Origin: Haliclona indistincta
Taxonomy: Eukaryota > Porifera > Demospongiae > Haplosclerida > Chalinidae
Length of the DNA stretch: 64,000 bases
Reading direction: 5' to 3'
Assembly: GCA_964017065.1 (NCBI GenBank)
Contig: OZ024786.1
Span: 5,867,781 to 5,931,780 of the forward strand
A model generated the notes under the pieces. The model ran no database searches, had not been told where the DNA came from, and was given only the letters and a program-made list of their open reading frames with translations. The translations under genes and the position numbers were made by a program. This document shows, in pieces, positions 9,962-22,217 of this stretch (positions are counted from its first letter, which is position 1; each line of letters starts with the position of its first letter).

Positions 9962-12947
9962 ATGGAACCAGCTGTCAGTGTTGTAGATGTCGAAACAACA
10001 CCTACTACACCTCTTTCGGGCCAGAAGCGGGCACACACGGCTGACCATGACAATCCAACAACGCCCCAAAGGCCAAAAAGGTTGAGAACAGAAGAGTACA
10101 TAGCTAAATCTTTCAGCAAGTACAAACATTCATTCAGCAAGTATTCAGCAAGTACAAACTCGTAGTTGGCAGTCCTAAAAGAAAAGCTTATCATCAACAG
10201 AGACGAACTATTGGTAAGTGTATTAAACTAGGTTTGGTTGATTATATACCACTAAACCATTAGATATGTTTGATGAACTTGTCTCGAGCACCAAAAGTCA
10301 GTATCCTAGTCTACTTTGTACATTGGGAAAAAGAGATGATGGTGTACGCTGGGTTATATTTGAACGCAGTCCAACTACTACCTGTTCACCGCTTGCATCC
10401 AGAAACCCTGTACGAAATCCAAGAATGGTAGTGTACAGTGAATCCATGTCCGAGAGCGGCAGTGATATCACATTCAAGTCTGAGGCACATTTCACAACTC
10501 TGCATTCTGGAGTAGCCAGTGATTCAATATTCACCTCCCTTCTTCAGTCTCTTCTATTGGACAGTAGCTATCATCTCTGTACTGGACTTTCTGATACTGT
10601 TGCATCAAAAATAACATTTGATGTCAAGAATGCACTCAAGTGGAGTACTCCATTCAATCGTACTGATCATGTCAATTGCAAGATGTGGTTTCCAACATCA
10701 GCAAAGAAAAATTTGTGTGAACCCTGCACAAAGCTTACTTACTATGTCGCAAAACGCTTGAAATCTAAAAAATCTGTTCCAGCGCATGTGAGAGATAAAA
10801 GGGCAGATCCATCATCTCACTGTCCAATCAAGTATCTTTCACCAAAAAGCAAGCAACTAAGAGCTACAAGGAAAAAGAAGAAGGTCTCAGCTATGAGGGA
10901 AACTATTGACAACTACCGCAACCGTGACTATGATGTGAATGTCAATGATATCACCCACAAATTGCACTTGTGTCTCATATCCAAGACAAATCAGAGGCTG
11001 ATTTAGAAGCGCTTCTCGCTGAAGCAGACAGGAGCGGTAAAGGTGAAATTCTGCTGGAAACCTGGCGTCAAGATGTAAAGGATAGGAAAGCTTTTCATAG
11101 TGACCAGTTAAACAATGGTTAGTAGCTAAGAAAAATGACTTCTTTAATTACATTTTATTATGCAGTAACGGGAAAAACAAGTAATAAATGGAGTTTGATT
11201 ACCATTAGAATGGGTAAACATAATTATAATCATGTACAATACTAAAAATGCAATGCATGTATTCTGTAGCTCTTGCAGTCTACTCTCGTTCACCATCTGC
11301 CTACGAAGCACTTCAGAGTTTTAACATACTTCAGTTACCAGGTACGACCACACTTAAAAGCTATACAAGGAGTAACAAAGAAGCACCTGGTGAATGTTCT
11401 CGTAGATTGGCTGATGAACGAGTACTGTATGATGCACTAGTGCAGCAACACATCAAGGAGAATAGACCTCATCCACCTCTGTATGAAGGGGCTCTAATAG
11501 CAGATGAAGTTAAAGTTGCTGCTAAACTACACTGGAATAGTCATGACGACTCCATTATTGGGCACTCTATGACTGCAGAAGAAATGGCTACACTTCAAGA
11601 TCTGTACGAGCAACTTGGTCAAGATCCTAAAGTAAAAAAAGCAGATTATGTCATGCAGACACTTTGGAGAGACCATTCATCTGATCGTGATATAGTGGGC
11701 CCCTACTACACTAGTTCAGGGCCATTCAGTGCCAAACACATGCTTGCTTGTATTTTGGATTCCTTCAGGCAATTTCATGCTTTCGGATTCAAAATCTCTC
11801 TTCTTGTTGTTGATGGTGCCAGCACAAACTTAACTATGCTCAAGCTATTAGTAGGACACGAAGGTGTTTTTGGACATGACAAGACCAAAAAGATCCTCAC
11901 GTGATTCCTACTAGCTTTACGAACCCCTTCAGTGGTGATAGAGTTTTTATCACCATTTGCCCCACACATCAAGTAAGTACATAACGTATTGAATTACATA
12001 GTGCTTAATAATGCATACAATTATGATCAGCTCAAGAACATGATAGCAGCTCTTTACAAATCTCATCAAGGTGGAGTAAATCAATTCAAAATATCTGGCA
12101 TAAGATTTGGATGGGAAGCAATTGAAGATATGCTCAAAAGAGAAGTATCCCGAATGCAAAGAAATGAACTACCACGAGTGCCAGGACTAAAGGAAAGTTA
12201 TGTATACAGGGACCCTTGGACAAGATTAAATGTAGCACCAGCAAAGATAATGCAGGCATGACTTTCTGTAATAACAGTCACGTTTACGATCATGGTTATA
12301 TAGCAAGAGTATGTCCTCGCCGAGCTGGAAGAGTATGCCTCAATACAGCCTGTACCGGCTGATGCAGCAGAAGTCATGGAGTTAGTAAAATATCTGAAGG
12401 CATGTAATATGTTATTCGAAAGAGGGATCCTTGGAAAGAAAGTCTTTATCAAAACTATGGACAGTCCTATAGTCAAGAGTATGGATTCTGGATTTCGATA
12501 TTTCTCACAGAGGTTAGATGAAAAACTTGATGATGGTAGGTTATATCACACCTCTGCTCTCACACTTTACAATTATTGTAATTCTTTTCAATTGTAGGTT
12601 ATTCCATAACTGAGACTACACAACGTCCATTTTTGGCTTGGCAGACTTGGGACTTATTGAGAATCATGTACTATGGGTTTCGAGACTTCAGCGAAAGTTT
12701 TCTAGCAAGGCATCCTGGGTACACAATCTTTCCAATCAGGCTGAATGGAAGTGCTATAGAGACATTTTTTAGTCAACTAAAGCATACCACATCAGGACAA
12801 TTATCAAGTGCAAACTATAGTGCTGCACGTGCAGCCATTCTTACACGAGGGTCTGTTACCCAAAAGAAGAAGTCTGACACTTACAGAAGTTCACAATTGC
12901 ACATTCGTTCACATCCATTACAGAAGACTAAGTATAGCAGAAAGTAG
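9962..12947 (+). pseudogene. P-element/THAP9-like transposase, seven exons, broken
   Basis: Hand splicing gives exons ending at 10213, then 10264-11117, 11166-11213, 11270-11972, 12031-12255, 12304-12535 and 12598-12947, with introns of 48-62 nt. Landmarks in order are a basic linker; LCEPCTKLTYYVAKRLK and a CPIKYLSPKSK segment; ALIADEVKVAAKLHWN; DYVMQTLWRDHS with DIVGPYYTSSGPFS; the presumed catalytic VVDGASTNLTMLKLL; ICPTHQLKNMIAALYKS; and NGSAIETFFSQLKHTTSG. These resemble the RNase H-like catalytic and GTP-binding regions of P-element/THAP9 transposases. No N-terminal THAP zinc finger is seen. Breaks: a 32-bp duplication near 10112-10159, frameshifts near 10965 and 11890, and a GC donor at 12256. 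Without these the order would be complete, so decay is fairly recent. A related sponge-specific family is possible. Confidence 0.75.
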
Positions 12948-13148
12948 CATACACATGCATGTTTGTCACAGATTGGGAGAAGACGTAATAGTTTTAATGA
13001 TGATTCACCTATGCCACACACATCACCATCAATATTAATGATTATTGGTCGTCACCTTCACAGCTGCAGTCACCATCACCTAGTCGAACTACTCCAAGTC
13101 GATATGTTGCAAATTTTGCAATGATTTATTTTATTACCATAAACAGGA

Positions 13149-13240
13149 GCGCAATATGAGAGTGAGCGTCATAGAAGGACAAAAATTGGGACAATAACAA
13201 GGCGAGTGGGCTCTGGAAGACCATAAAAAATAACAAGATA
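13149..13240 (+). pseudogene. Tc1/mariner helix-turn-helix fragment
   Basis: About 90 bases repeat the first 95 bases of the window with scattered changes: the same RHRR stretch, then GSGRP. It is a second, separate relic of the same Tc1-like family. Nothing of the catalytic domain follows. Confidence 0.7.
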
Positions 13241-13520
13241 AGTAACAACTATAAATATCACACAAAACTCTTTAAAATTTGTTTGTCAGCCTACACTCCA
13301 ATACCAATTCAATGTGTCAACTGATATATTGGTAGGCGTAGTTTAGTTTTTGCTCGATTACTGAATACATGTACTAATTCCCATAGCCAACACAGACTAA
13401 AACAGATTTCGTCTCATATGTATGTTTTAGAAAGGTAAGTATTTTTTCTCACAATGGTAGTGCTAAAATTATAGCATCTATATAGCAATAGCAATTATAT
13501 CAATGCTAATCATTGCCCCA
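13241..13520. other. no gene recognised
   Basis: AT-rich spacer between the Tc1 and Harbinger relics, with no supported feature. Confidence 0.4.
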
Positions 13521-14096
13521 AGAGGTGCTTAAAAGAGGGAGCATAAGCAACTCGAAGTATCCAAGTGGATGTCGTAGTGAAATGGCCTGGGAGTGTACAT
13601 GATGCACGTATGTTTGCGAATTCGAAACTGAACGACTGCCTTAAAAATGGACAAATACCCCATTGTCCTAGGCAGATTATCGAGGAAGAAGGCCCCATTC
13701 CTGTAATTTTTATTGGAGATCCGGCATATCCTTTAATGCCGTACTTGATGAAGGAGTATGCCGCTGGAGGATCAAATCGACAAGAGAAGTACTTTGGTTA
13801 CCAACTGTGCAGTGCACGGAATGTTATAGAATGCTCTTTTGGACGTTTGAAGGCTCGGTTTGCATGTTTGAAGCGTGCAATGGACATCAACATTGATGAT
13901 CTGCCATTTGTGATATATTCTAGCTTTGTCTTACACAACTTCTTTGAAATGAACAATGAAAGTATCAGTACAGACAAAGTATCAGATGCCATCAAGATTT
14001 CCAGCCACCACAAGCTACCAAAGATATGTAACAGAGGCAAATGAAACAGAGGAAAAGTGGGTTAGAAGAGTGCTGACCAAGTATTTTGATCCTTAA
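13521..14096 (+). pseudogene. PIF/Harbinger transposase, C-terminal part
   Basis: The open frame at 13565-14044 begins inside the catalytic domain with [15 protein letters not shown] (first aspartate context). It continues to [13 protein letters not shown] (second aspartate) and [14 protein letters not shown] (catalytic glutamate), then [11 protein letters not shown]. This order is diagnostic of DDE_Tnp_4, the PIF/Harbinger transposases. Near 13990 the frame shifts: another frame carries the expected ending EKWVRRVLTKYFDP, stopping at 14096. The N-terminal half is missing and no Myb-like partner gene is adjacent. The intact enzyme would cut and paste with 3-bp TTA/TAA target duplications. This is a dead fragment. 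Confidence 0.85.
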
Positions 14097-14143
14097 TCAT
14101 GCATGAGACCACAAGTAAATACCATGAAAGCGCCACTAAACAG

Positions 14144-14318
14144 AGATTTGACACTAGAGGACCATTTCACTACTGAATAATAATTAAGATTTGACACTAG
14201 AGGACCATTTCACTACTGAATAATACTGATATAATTAAGATTTGACACTAGAGGACCATTTCACTACTGAATAATACTGATATAATTAAGATTTGACACT
14301 AGAGGACCATTTCACTAC
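14144..14318. repeat. 51-bp tandem repeat, about 3.5 copies
   Basis: Four units start at 14144, 14187, 14238 and 14289, each opening with AGATTTGACACTAGAGGACC. The first is shorter (43 bp, lacking CTGATATA) and the last is partial. The units are almost identical. Confidence 0.95.
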
Positions 14319-14406
14319 AGGAACTACATAGTTCAAGTATCTACAACAAGAAGCTCATTATCAGACTGGTGTGGTTATCCTGCATTTGCCTCGCCTAAAC
14401 GAGTAG

Positions 14407-14628
14407 ATGCACTCCATGGTAAATTGGATCACTAATACAATATTGTTTTTCATATGCTTTTCCTTTTTAGGCGTCGTTGACATTCAAGTTAAATATAGAA
14501 ACTGTGTATTATGTATTGGAGAGATAAAGAGCGACGGTAGTAGTGGTTTGCCACAGCTTATGGCTGCGCTAGAAAAGGCCTACTCAATGCAGATGATCAT
14601 GCCTATTGGTGAGATAACATTAACATAG
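14407..14628 (+). CDS. exon-like ORF with a possible PD-(D/E)XK nuclease core
   Basis: A 73-codon frame. Its first 20 codons look like intron read-through (a pyrimidine-rich tract ending TTTTTAG at about 14471). The exon proper then reads GVVDIQVKYRNCVLCIGEIK, followed by LPQLMAALEKAY. The spacing D-(about 14)-E-x-K followed by a glutamine in a predicted helix is the signature of restriction-like nuclease folds. The same arrangement (GIVDILV, NEIKS, PQALFGAF) occurs in the minus-strand ORF at 25780-26952. A GTGAGA after PIG (about 14606) could be the donor. Neighbouring exons were not found, so this is probably a relic. Function is inferred from motif spacing only. Confidence 0.35.
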   Translation: MHSMVNWITNTILFFICFSFLGVVDIQVKYRNCVLCIGEIKSDGSSGLPQLMAALEKAYSMQMIMPIGEITLT

Positions 14629-14640
14629 TATTTGAACATA

Positions 14641-14836
14641 CCGTATAGCGGGAAATTTTCGCGGGAGAAAATTTTTGTGAATGCGCGAGATAGTGGATTT
14701 CGCGAATAATATTTTTGCGAATCAGCGCTATTGCGCCTATCTTTTTCAACTAAAGCAAGACATTCGCGGATAAAATTTTCGCTAATAGCCTTTAATTCGC
14801 GAAACTTTTCTCCTGCGAAAGTTTCCCGCTATACGG
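14641..14836. mobile_element. MITE with long terminal inverted repeats, TA target site
   Basis: The ends read CCGTATAGCGGGAAA and its reverse complement TTTCCCGCTATACGG, flanked by TA on both sides (14639-14640, 14837-14838). The interior is rich in TTCGCG/CGCGAA motifs arranged as subterminal inverted repeats. At 196 bp with no coding capacity it is a TA-type miniature inverted-repeat element. A more worn relative lies at 34911-35062. Confidence 0.85.
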
Positions 14837-15077
14837 TAGTACGGAAGTATTTTGCACATTTGTGGGCCATAAACATTTAATGACCTCAAAATAGCTGATT
14901 TTAAGAAGGCTGTCGAGAGTCGTCTGTTGTGAGTTGTGTGTTGTCGTCGTGCAAGCGAGGCTAGTCAAAGATAGTTTGATTCATTTCACGCAAACCTAGG
15001 TTGCTTGGTAGTGAGAAAATTCTACTTGTGCAACTGAAAAGAACACGCTTATGCTGAACAAATCTTAAACTAGAAGG

Positions 15078-15418
15078 TTGGGTATAAAAGGGGCGTGCCC
15101 AGGGTTAAAAAGGATACTTCTTCATGGAAGTGGTTGTGGGTAGCTCGCCAAGACTTCCTACGCGTTCAACGCACTGCGGTGACCACGCACAACACAATAG
15201 ACAATACACTGCGCCTAGCCGCCAACACGGCCGTGCAACGCGATAAGCAAATGACAGTAGCGGTCCGACAAAGAAGCAATCGCGATTGGGTGCATGTTTT
15301 CAGCTTGAAACCCGACGAAGATTCTATTCTTGGGTCGTTTGGACAGAGCCAAGAGCGCAGCGAACAGAGATGGCAATTGAGCACACGATTTAACACTTTT
15401 CATTTGACGAATGTGTAA
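15078..15418 (+). CDS. unidentified 107-codon ORF behind a TATA box
   Basis: GTATAAAAGGGG at 15080-15091 is a strong TATA-box sequence. The frame starting at 15095 is open for 107 codons in a locally GC-richer stretch, encoding a basic, hydrophilic protein (WKWLWVARQDFLR at the start, ERSEQRWQLSTRFNTFHL at the end). I do not recognise it. The ATG lies only a few bases after the TATA box, before the expected transcription start, so the true start would be downstream or this is an LTR-like promoter rather than a gene. Similar TATA sequence in inverted orientation lies near 15640-15652. Confidence 0.25.
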
Positions 15419-15951
15419 AATCAATACTGACTAATAGCTAGCTACCAACCTACTTTCAGCTCCACAGACTAGCGCTCCATATGTAGCATGTGCTTGCTCT
15501 ACGATGGGTACGCAATCGTTTAGATACGTTTTTGTACCCGTTCGTATACTGGTGCTAGTGCTACGAGAAGTTCGTTACAAAAGTGGGAGCCATTTCTAAT
15601 TCAATTTCAAAACGTGCCGCCATTTTACTGCCCAGGGCACTCCCCTTTTATACGCCTACGACAGGAAGCGAATGTGTACGCACGCAATCCGCGTTTATAG
15701 TCAGCCTTTGCGTTTAACCTATCCATTAAACTGTAGACTGTACTCTGTTGATTGCAAAAACTACGGCAAGGCACACTATCAATAGCTGTGACGAAGCGGA
15801 GTAAATCATTATGTCGACTAAATCTTGCCATAGGCTTTTTACAACACAGTCACATCACAACTAAGTTATCTAGCTGCTGACGGAGTGTTGCAAAGCATAT
15901 GGTGAGATTATGTCAACAAAAATCCTTCTTTATTTCACCTATTGAGAATTA

Positions 15952-16365
15952 CAGTCCAACCTCGATTATCCGGACAGCTTTGGCCACCGAAAATTTCTAG
16001 ACGTCCGGATAGCCGAAAAAGTCCGGATAACAAAAATTAAAATGGCGGCCGTTCACAAGCATCCGAACGATGGCAGCAGAGGCTTAGATCGTTGAGATCG
16101 CACTCTCTTGTTTATGCAAACATTGTTTCCTACCGTGGGGAGGTGAAATAAACCAGACCGCTTGGCTACAGAACTGTAGAAAACAACGAGCAAACAGCAG
16201 CGTGGCCGTTAATTATATTCATAACGTGTAACAATGTAAGCGCTAATTATATTCATAGAATTTTGTACATACCAAATATCTAATTATCCGAAAACAAGCT
16301 ACTCCAGCTAGTCCGGATAATCGAGGGTACGGATAATCGAGGTCCGGATAATCGAGGTTGCACTG
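15952..16365. mobile_element. pogo/Tigger-type MITE
   Basis: The left end CAGTCCAACCTCGATTATCC and the right end GGATAATCGAGGTTGCACTG are near-perfect inverted repeats, flanked by TA (15950-15951 and 16366-16367). The right end carries three tandem variants of GGATAATCGAGG. CAGTxxxACCTCGxTTATCCGG is the familiar end of pogo/Tigger/Jerky elements. There is no coding capacity, so it is a non-autonomous derivative about 414 bp long. Confidence 0.85.
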
Positions 16366-17454
16366 TATTATTATTGACCTCAATTGCATTTGAACACACA
16401 GTATTTATGTTACGACCCGATTCACAACCCTTGACCCGCCGGTCGACCAGTTTCGAAGCGGGTTACCTGCGCGCCGGATTCAATTAACGTGCTAGTCTGG
16501 TACGACAGCGATGCAAGTTGCATTGCAATCATATATTATCGGTCTTTGGTTCCATGAGCAGATTGTCATACAATCCCAATCCCTATTGCAGAAAAACCTC
16601 TGAAGAAGCTGACACACCGGAACAACTAGCTGGATGTGACGCTAAGAGGGGCCTCAATGATACCATAACCACGGTCATATTCAGTAAGTATACAACAACT
16701 TGCACTCAATGATGATTGATACCATTCTTCTTTACAATACTGCATAGCCAAGTTCCAGTCAAGTTCAGTCAATGACCTTAAAAGGGATCTGACCAACCCA
16801 CTAGCAAAGAACCAGCCGAAGGCAAGATCGTACATGGGATTCAATCAACGACAACTTGAGTGCGGTCATCGTAAGGAGTATAGCCCATCTTTGCAATGTA
16901 TGACCCGCAACACATCAGAGGATAACGCAACTTCCTGGTTGGAGAAGGGAGTTTATGGGTAATTTGCTGAGCTCCACAGTATCTAAATAGACCGAAACAT
17001 GTGAGCATATTATTTTGTCAGCTAAAAAAAGGTTTTTACCAAAGCTGGCAAATAAATTTTAAAGCATAGTTTTTACTGGCTATCCACTTAGATAGAAATG
17101 ATCAAGAGCATGAAATGTATGCGACTACCCTTGAATTATCTATTTTAAATATTCTGTGCATCAAGTGGTGTGCATTTATATGGCATGAGCTCATTGCCCG
17201 TAATTTCCTAACATTATATACATTATATACTGGTGTTTTTCTATACATTATATAGAAAAACACCACAAATGACCTATCAATTTCATTTTTTGGAAATTGC
17301 CAATATTGGTAATTGTTAGGCAACACTCACTAGGTATGCTCAACTAGACCACCGTAAAAGTATGTCCTTGTATAAATTACTTACATAGGTCAGTATACTT
17401 TTCTGCCGTTCAATCCAATACAATGTACAGGAGCAGAAGTGAGTTTTTGCTCGA
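16366..17454. other. no gene recognised
   Basis: GC-richer patch at 16415-16490, otherwise AT-rich. Open frames near 16518-16844 have no motifs. A hairpin at 17231-17265 is listed separately. Confidence 0.45.
17231..17265. repeat. perfect hairpin, 15-bp stem, 5-nt loop
   Basis: TGGTGTTTTTCTATA (17231-17245) is followed, after CATTA, by its exact reverse complement (17251-17265). It sits beside two copies of ACATTATATA. Confidence 0.9.
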
Positions 17455-18490
17455 CAAATATGAGCATGCCATAGATAAATCTATGAGCAAGGATACATGT
17501 AGGAATGCTTGGAGCCCTGGCATTACAAACAGACATACTTTCATGGTTACGAGTATTATACGGATTAACTAATAAACTGAATTATCCTTATATGCTCAGT
17601 GGGTGGAGCCACAGAATGTTACTAACATTAGTTATAATACAAGCTGCATCATACATGCTGGCACAACGAACATTAAATACAGAGAATTTAAGTACAGAAT
17701 GATTGTAGAGACAAAACCATACTGTAGCATAATTAGAAAAGTAACACTAATAATGAAGACAGACCATACACTTGTAAGAGAAGCAATACAAATCAAGAAA
17801 CTGAAACTAAGTAATCGTTTCCGACAAGCTTGTTTTTTCTGAAATCATACTGACAGTATTGTATCACCATACTATTGTTTGTATTATATAGTATGGTATG
17901 TATTAATGACAGAGATAAAGAAACAAAACACAATAACTGTTATTATAGCTCTTTACACTATGAAGAACAGAAACGCTTTTTATATCAAAACTCGCATACT
18001 ACACCTATTGTCACATGATACTAGTTAGCCCACGCAAAAGTATTGTGCAAGGAATGATTGAGCATGCCATAGATAAATCCATGAGCAAGGGTACATGCAG
18101 GAATGCTTGGCGCCCTGGCATTACTCTCAGACATACTTTTATGGTTACACAGACAAACTAATAAACATTATATGCTCAGTGGGTGGAGCCACAGAAGGTT
18201 ACTAATATCACTTATCTACAAGCTGTATCATGCATGCTGGCACGACAACTCCACGACCATTAGACACAGAGAATGTCAGCCAGAATCAAACAAAGAGAAT
18301 AAGTACAGAATGATTGTAAACAAGTGGCAAGACAAAAGCATAATTATTATAGCATGACTACAAAAGTGACATTAATAATGAAGACAAAGCCTTACATGTA
18401 TAAGAGAAGTAATACACGTTAAGAAAATGAAATTAATAAATTGTTTCTATCATGAAAGATGGTCGTTCTGAAATCGTACGACATACAATA
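17455..18490. repeat. diverged direct duplication of about 600 bp
   Basis: 17460-17850 and 18058-18490 align in the same order: GAGCATGCCATAGATAAAT, then TGCAGGAATGCTTGG or its variant, GGGTGGAGCCACAGAA and TTCTGAAATC. The last segment (TTCTGAAATCGTAC) occurs again near 19415. The short open frames at 17505-17702 and 18103-18357 are the two copies of the same non-conserved sequence, with different stops, so they are not treated as genes. Confidence 0.75.
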
Positions 18491-18936
18491 ATTCAACGAT
18501 TTTTTTTCAAAAGATGAGTAACGAAAAAGAATCTATACACGTTCACACATCAAAAAGAAATTTGATCAAACAAAATTGAATTGATTGGTAGCACAATGCT
18601 ACTGAATATACGAGAGAACAGCATAATATAAAAGAAAAGAACATACAAATAATTGCTCACTAATTAAGGTGGTACGTATTAATAAGTGACACAGAAAAAA
18701 TGAAAATATCATAAAGTAAAGTGAGACGGTACGTGAGATACTGAACGAAATAAACATAATAATTATTATAGCTTAATTTTATAGTATGAAGTAAAGTAAA
18801 AGAAACACTTTTAAATCAGCTATATCAAAACTCACATACACATGAAGACAAAACGAAAATAATAATACATAGCACTCAGTGATTCATAAAAATTAATGAG
18901 TTAAAGTCAAGTATACAAAAGGTGGAGCCATCTTGT

Positions 18937-19134
18937 AATTTGAAGCATAAATCAACAAAATTTGAAGTGTAATCAATCAAAATTTGAAGTGTAAATAATC
19001 AAAATTGGAAGGATAAATAATCAAAATTCGAAGTGTAAACAACCAATATTTGAAGTGTGAATAACTAAAATTTGAAGTGTAAATAACTAAAATTTGAAGT
19101 GTAAATAACTAAAATTTGAAGTGTGAACATCTGA
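18937..19134. repeat. 22-bp minisatellite, nine units
   Basis: Nine consecutive 22-base units of the type AATTTGAAGTGTAAATAACTAA fill exactly 198 bases. The outer units are more diverged than the inner ones (units 7 and 8 are identical), as expected when a tandem array is homogenised from the middle. Confidence 0.95.
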
Positions 19135-21880
19135 TGAGAAGTTGAATATTGACCAAGTGTGATTATTAATAAAGAGCAGATATGAAGATATCTTGTTCAT
19201 ACTGTTCCATTTAGATATTCTTATGTGTCGACTGCTGTAAACCTGCATACTTACGAAATTGAAGAAATTTCATAAATTCTCATGTATCGACTCGAAGAAT
19301 CTGCTTTTCACAGCTTTGAAGCGCACTTTGGTTGTCAAATTGTTAGACTGCAATGCTATTAGTATTCTGTGGCGTACTTGTTTCCATCATGAAATATAAG
19401 CTTGTTTCGTTCTGAAATCGTACTGACATATAATAATCCACCGATATTGTCAAGATACATGTTGTTTTAATTCTCTGTCAAAACAACTTCTATTGATTTC
19501 TCTTAATCACATCGACTCTCCATAAAATCAAGTCTGTACATCTCAGTATTTTATTAAGAATAAGAAACTGTTTCTTTTTTCATAAGATCAAATGTCGACC
19601 ACAACATGTTAACAAAAGCTCCAGCAGTAGTAAGCAATATTTGTATCGGCATAAAGAGAATTACGTCACACAAATGACGTCAGACAGTCATTTGTAGCCT
19701 GGAAACCCTCGGTAACACCATCAATCACATCACTTCAACAGCGCTAGCTCTATCTATCAACAGCTCTGCATTAGAATCACCATATCTCTTGGAGCGCTTT
19801 GGAGTTAGTGACGAATTTTATCGTTAGCTAGCATCAATGTTCGTTAATAAAGAAGCCAGCCCACTGTATAGAGCATAAGCAAAAACTTTCTTGATAACTT
19901 TTGTCAACCTTGTTAACAGACAGCGCAACAATTAGACACATTTGAAAAGTACATAGAAAGTAAAACTAACTTGAATGGTACAGAAAAACCATTTAAAAAT
20001 GAAGAGAGAAAATCATGAGAAGTAAATAACTAATGAAAAATCAAATTGTAACGTGAACAACAATTCATTGTTCATAAAAATAATTCTCATTTCATCACAA
20101 ATAAAAACGAAATTTCGTCATTAAATTTTGCAAATAACAAAGGACACAAATAAAAACCAGGCACATATCCATGACATGAAGACTTAAATTAAAAGAATCT
20201 GTATCAAAATGTAATGTGAATAAATTAGACAATTCATTTTACAAATCTGAATTGACCCAAACAGTGATGCTTGTTTATTAAAAATAAATAATTTATTACA
20301 AAGAGCTTTTTCATCAAATAATTTTCAATTTATAAAAGTATTCATCATTAAATTTTCCAAATAAAATGAAACAAAAAGGGGCACAAATAAAAACATTAAT
20401 CATGGTACATATTCATGACATGAAGACTTACATAAATAATAATAATTATAATTATTGTCACTTGAAATGTCAAATCATAACTAGTCACAACATAATTATA
20501 CTTCTAGTTGAATGCTCATAACAAGATAAAATGAAGTTAAAACAAATTACACAAAAGACTAAAAATATTAATATAACTAGTTGCGTGACTCTAGCGACAA
20601 TATGTAACTAAAAAATATTCATAATTGTAACCAAACAGAACTTACATAACAGTACAACACTCTTGTCAACAATGTCTCTTTAACAACTAATGCGTTCAAC
20701 GGAAACAATTAGAGCACACAAAGCTTCTAGTGACATTGACATTAATAACTATCTCATCACAAAGCTTCTAGTGATCAATGCTGAACAGCCTGATAATACA
20801 CTGGTGGCTGAATCTAATACCACAAGACAAACACGCACACCGCTCTCTAAGAGTGGTGACACTTAGTTGATACTACAATGTAGACACACAATATATATAT
20901 TTACTCAATAATTATAATACAGAAGCATTTGACACAGAAGCATATTTATAAGTGGCGCACATAGCACAATCTCGGGGTAGGTGATTTTGCTATTCAAGTA
21001 ACTGATAGGGCTGTCCAGAGTTGCAGGTTCTATTTGCACATAGATATAGCGTACAACTGAACATTGTTATAAACCACAATGGTTTCGATGCCTCACTAAC
21101 AAGTAGTGACTTCAACCAACAATCCTCACACTAATACAACACAGACTGACTCCCATACCAGCCAGCAAACAATTCTCAACACTTGCGCATTGACGAGGAG
21201 TCGAGTGCCGTCAAAAAGTGACGAGCGATAGTACAATGTAGACACATTGTGCTACCCAACTCGTAGCTACTCAATATAACACAGAAACATTTGATAGCTG
21301 AGCACAAGACGAGAGCATACACCCTCACATTGTAGTAAGATACACGTGACCCATTCGCTAACGTGCCCCAGCTTCACACATCTGGTATACCATTTACCAT
21401 TATAAACGCAGTCTAGTTGTGGCTTACTTGGACACATAACCACGTGGCACATCACCTTGCGAGCTCGAACAACGATCATTGATGCATACCAGTCCGCTGT
21501 TCATGTCTAGTCGCTACCATCGAGTCATTAGTCACCTAAGCAGAGCAGAGAAACATTCGTAAACCAAACATAGACAAAATACATTGTTTAGTAGTCACAA
21601 ACCTGTATGGAATTAGAACAAACAACGCGGAAACACCGCGATGGCAGCCGATAAAGACAGCTGCTTCTTCACCGCCATTTTGAACATTAGTCTTCACGTG
21701 GGGATATTGCGCAATAACTGTAGGTGTGGCCGAGATTCTCGTCATACCCGCCTACTTTAGCTTCGATTGTTTATTCTCAGATGAACCACAATAAGGACGA
21801 CCTACGCGAATGTGAGCTAGTCTGAACTTCCGGCTGAACTACACAACATCGCTTCTCCCTCCACAAGAGTTATTCCGACC
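19135..21880. other. gene-poor stretch with local duplications
   Basis: No supported gene in about 2.7 kb. Two diverged direct duplications are visible. Around 20070-20190 resembles 20310-20435 (CATTAAATTTT, CACAAATAAAAAC, CATGACATGAAGACTTA). Around 20875-20945 resembles 21230-21295 (ACAATGTAGACACA, then CAGAA-CATTTGA). An AT dinucleotide run lies near 20891. Short open frames at 21267-21479 and 21536-21745 have no family signal. Confidence 0.5.
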
Positions 21881-22110
21881 ATGCGGCCATGCCTCAGCTG
21901 CCCGCACACTATGGACTCGAGGTCTCCCCACTGCGAAGTCCGTGACCTACTTGCTAGGCTCATCACTGAGGTCTGCTATGATGAACTAGTTCTGCAATCC
22001 CTCACCAGTGATTTTTACATGAAACCAAAGATCCGTTCCTGGAGCAACAGTCACCATCAGCACACGTCATGTGGGTGCGATCAAGGACACCAAATCCCAT
22101 TATTCCACTG
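21881..22110 (+). pseudogene. LINE-like reverse transcriptase-linker fragment
   Basis: One frame of 76 codons contains CLSCPHTMDSRSPHCEVRDL and LITEVCYDELVLQSLTS. It matches the segment CxCPxGGxPSxRHxExRDLxAxLLxEVCxxVxxEPxLQPL that I know from the region after the reverse transcriptase domain of animal retrotransposon proteins. The glycines and the RHNE residues have been lost, no reverse transcriptase motif precedes it and the frame ends at 22110. It is a short, degraded piece. The identification rests on this one block. Confidence 0.5.
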
Positions 22111-22217
22111 ATACCATCCTTAGGTTAAAGTGCTAATAATAACAACTACACTAATACATCTTACAGCCCCTAGGTCAAAAAGATGCCCCTGAAGGCGCTA
22201 TACTTTTGTTGCTTCTC

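Noticed and set aside
14144..14318. Possible CRISPR array (51-bp repeats)
   Set aside because: Repeats are contiguous without unique spacers, and the context is clearly eukaryotic.
17505..18357. Paired plus-strand ORFs in the 17.5-18.4 kb duplication
   Set aside because: The two copies differ by frame-changing indels and share no conserved protein, so the frames are incidental.
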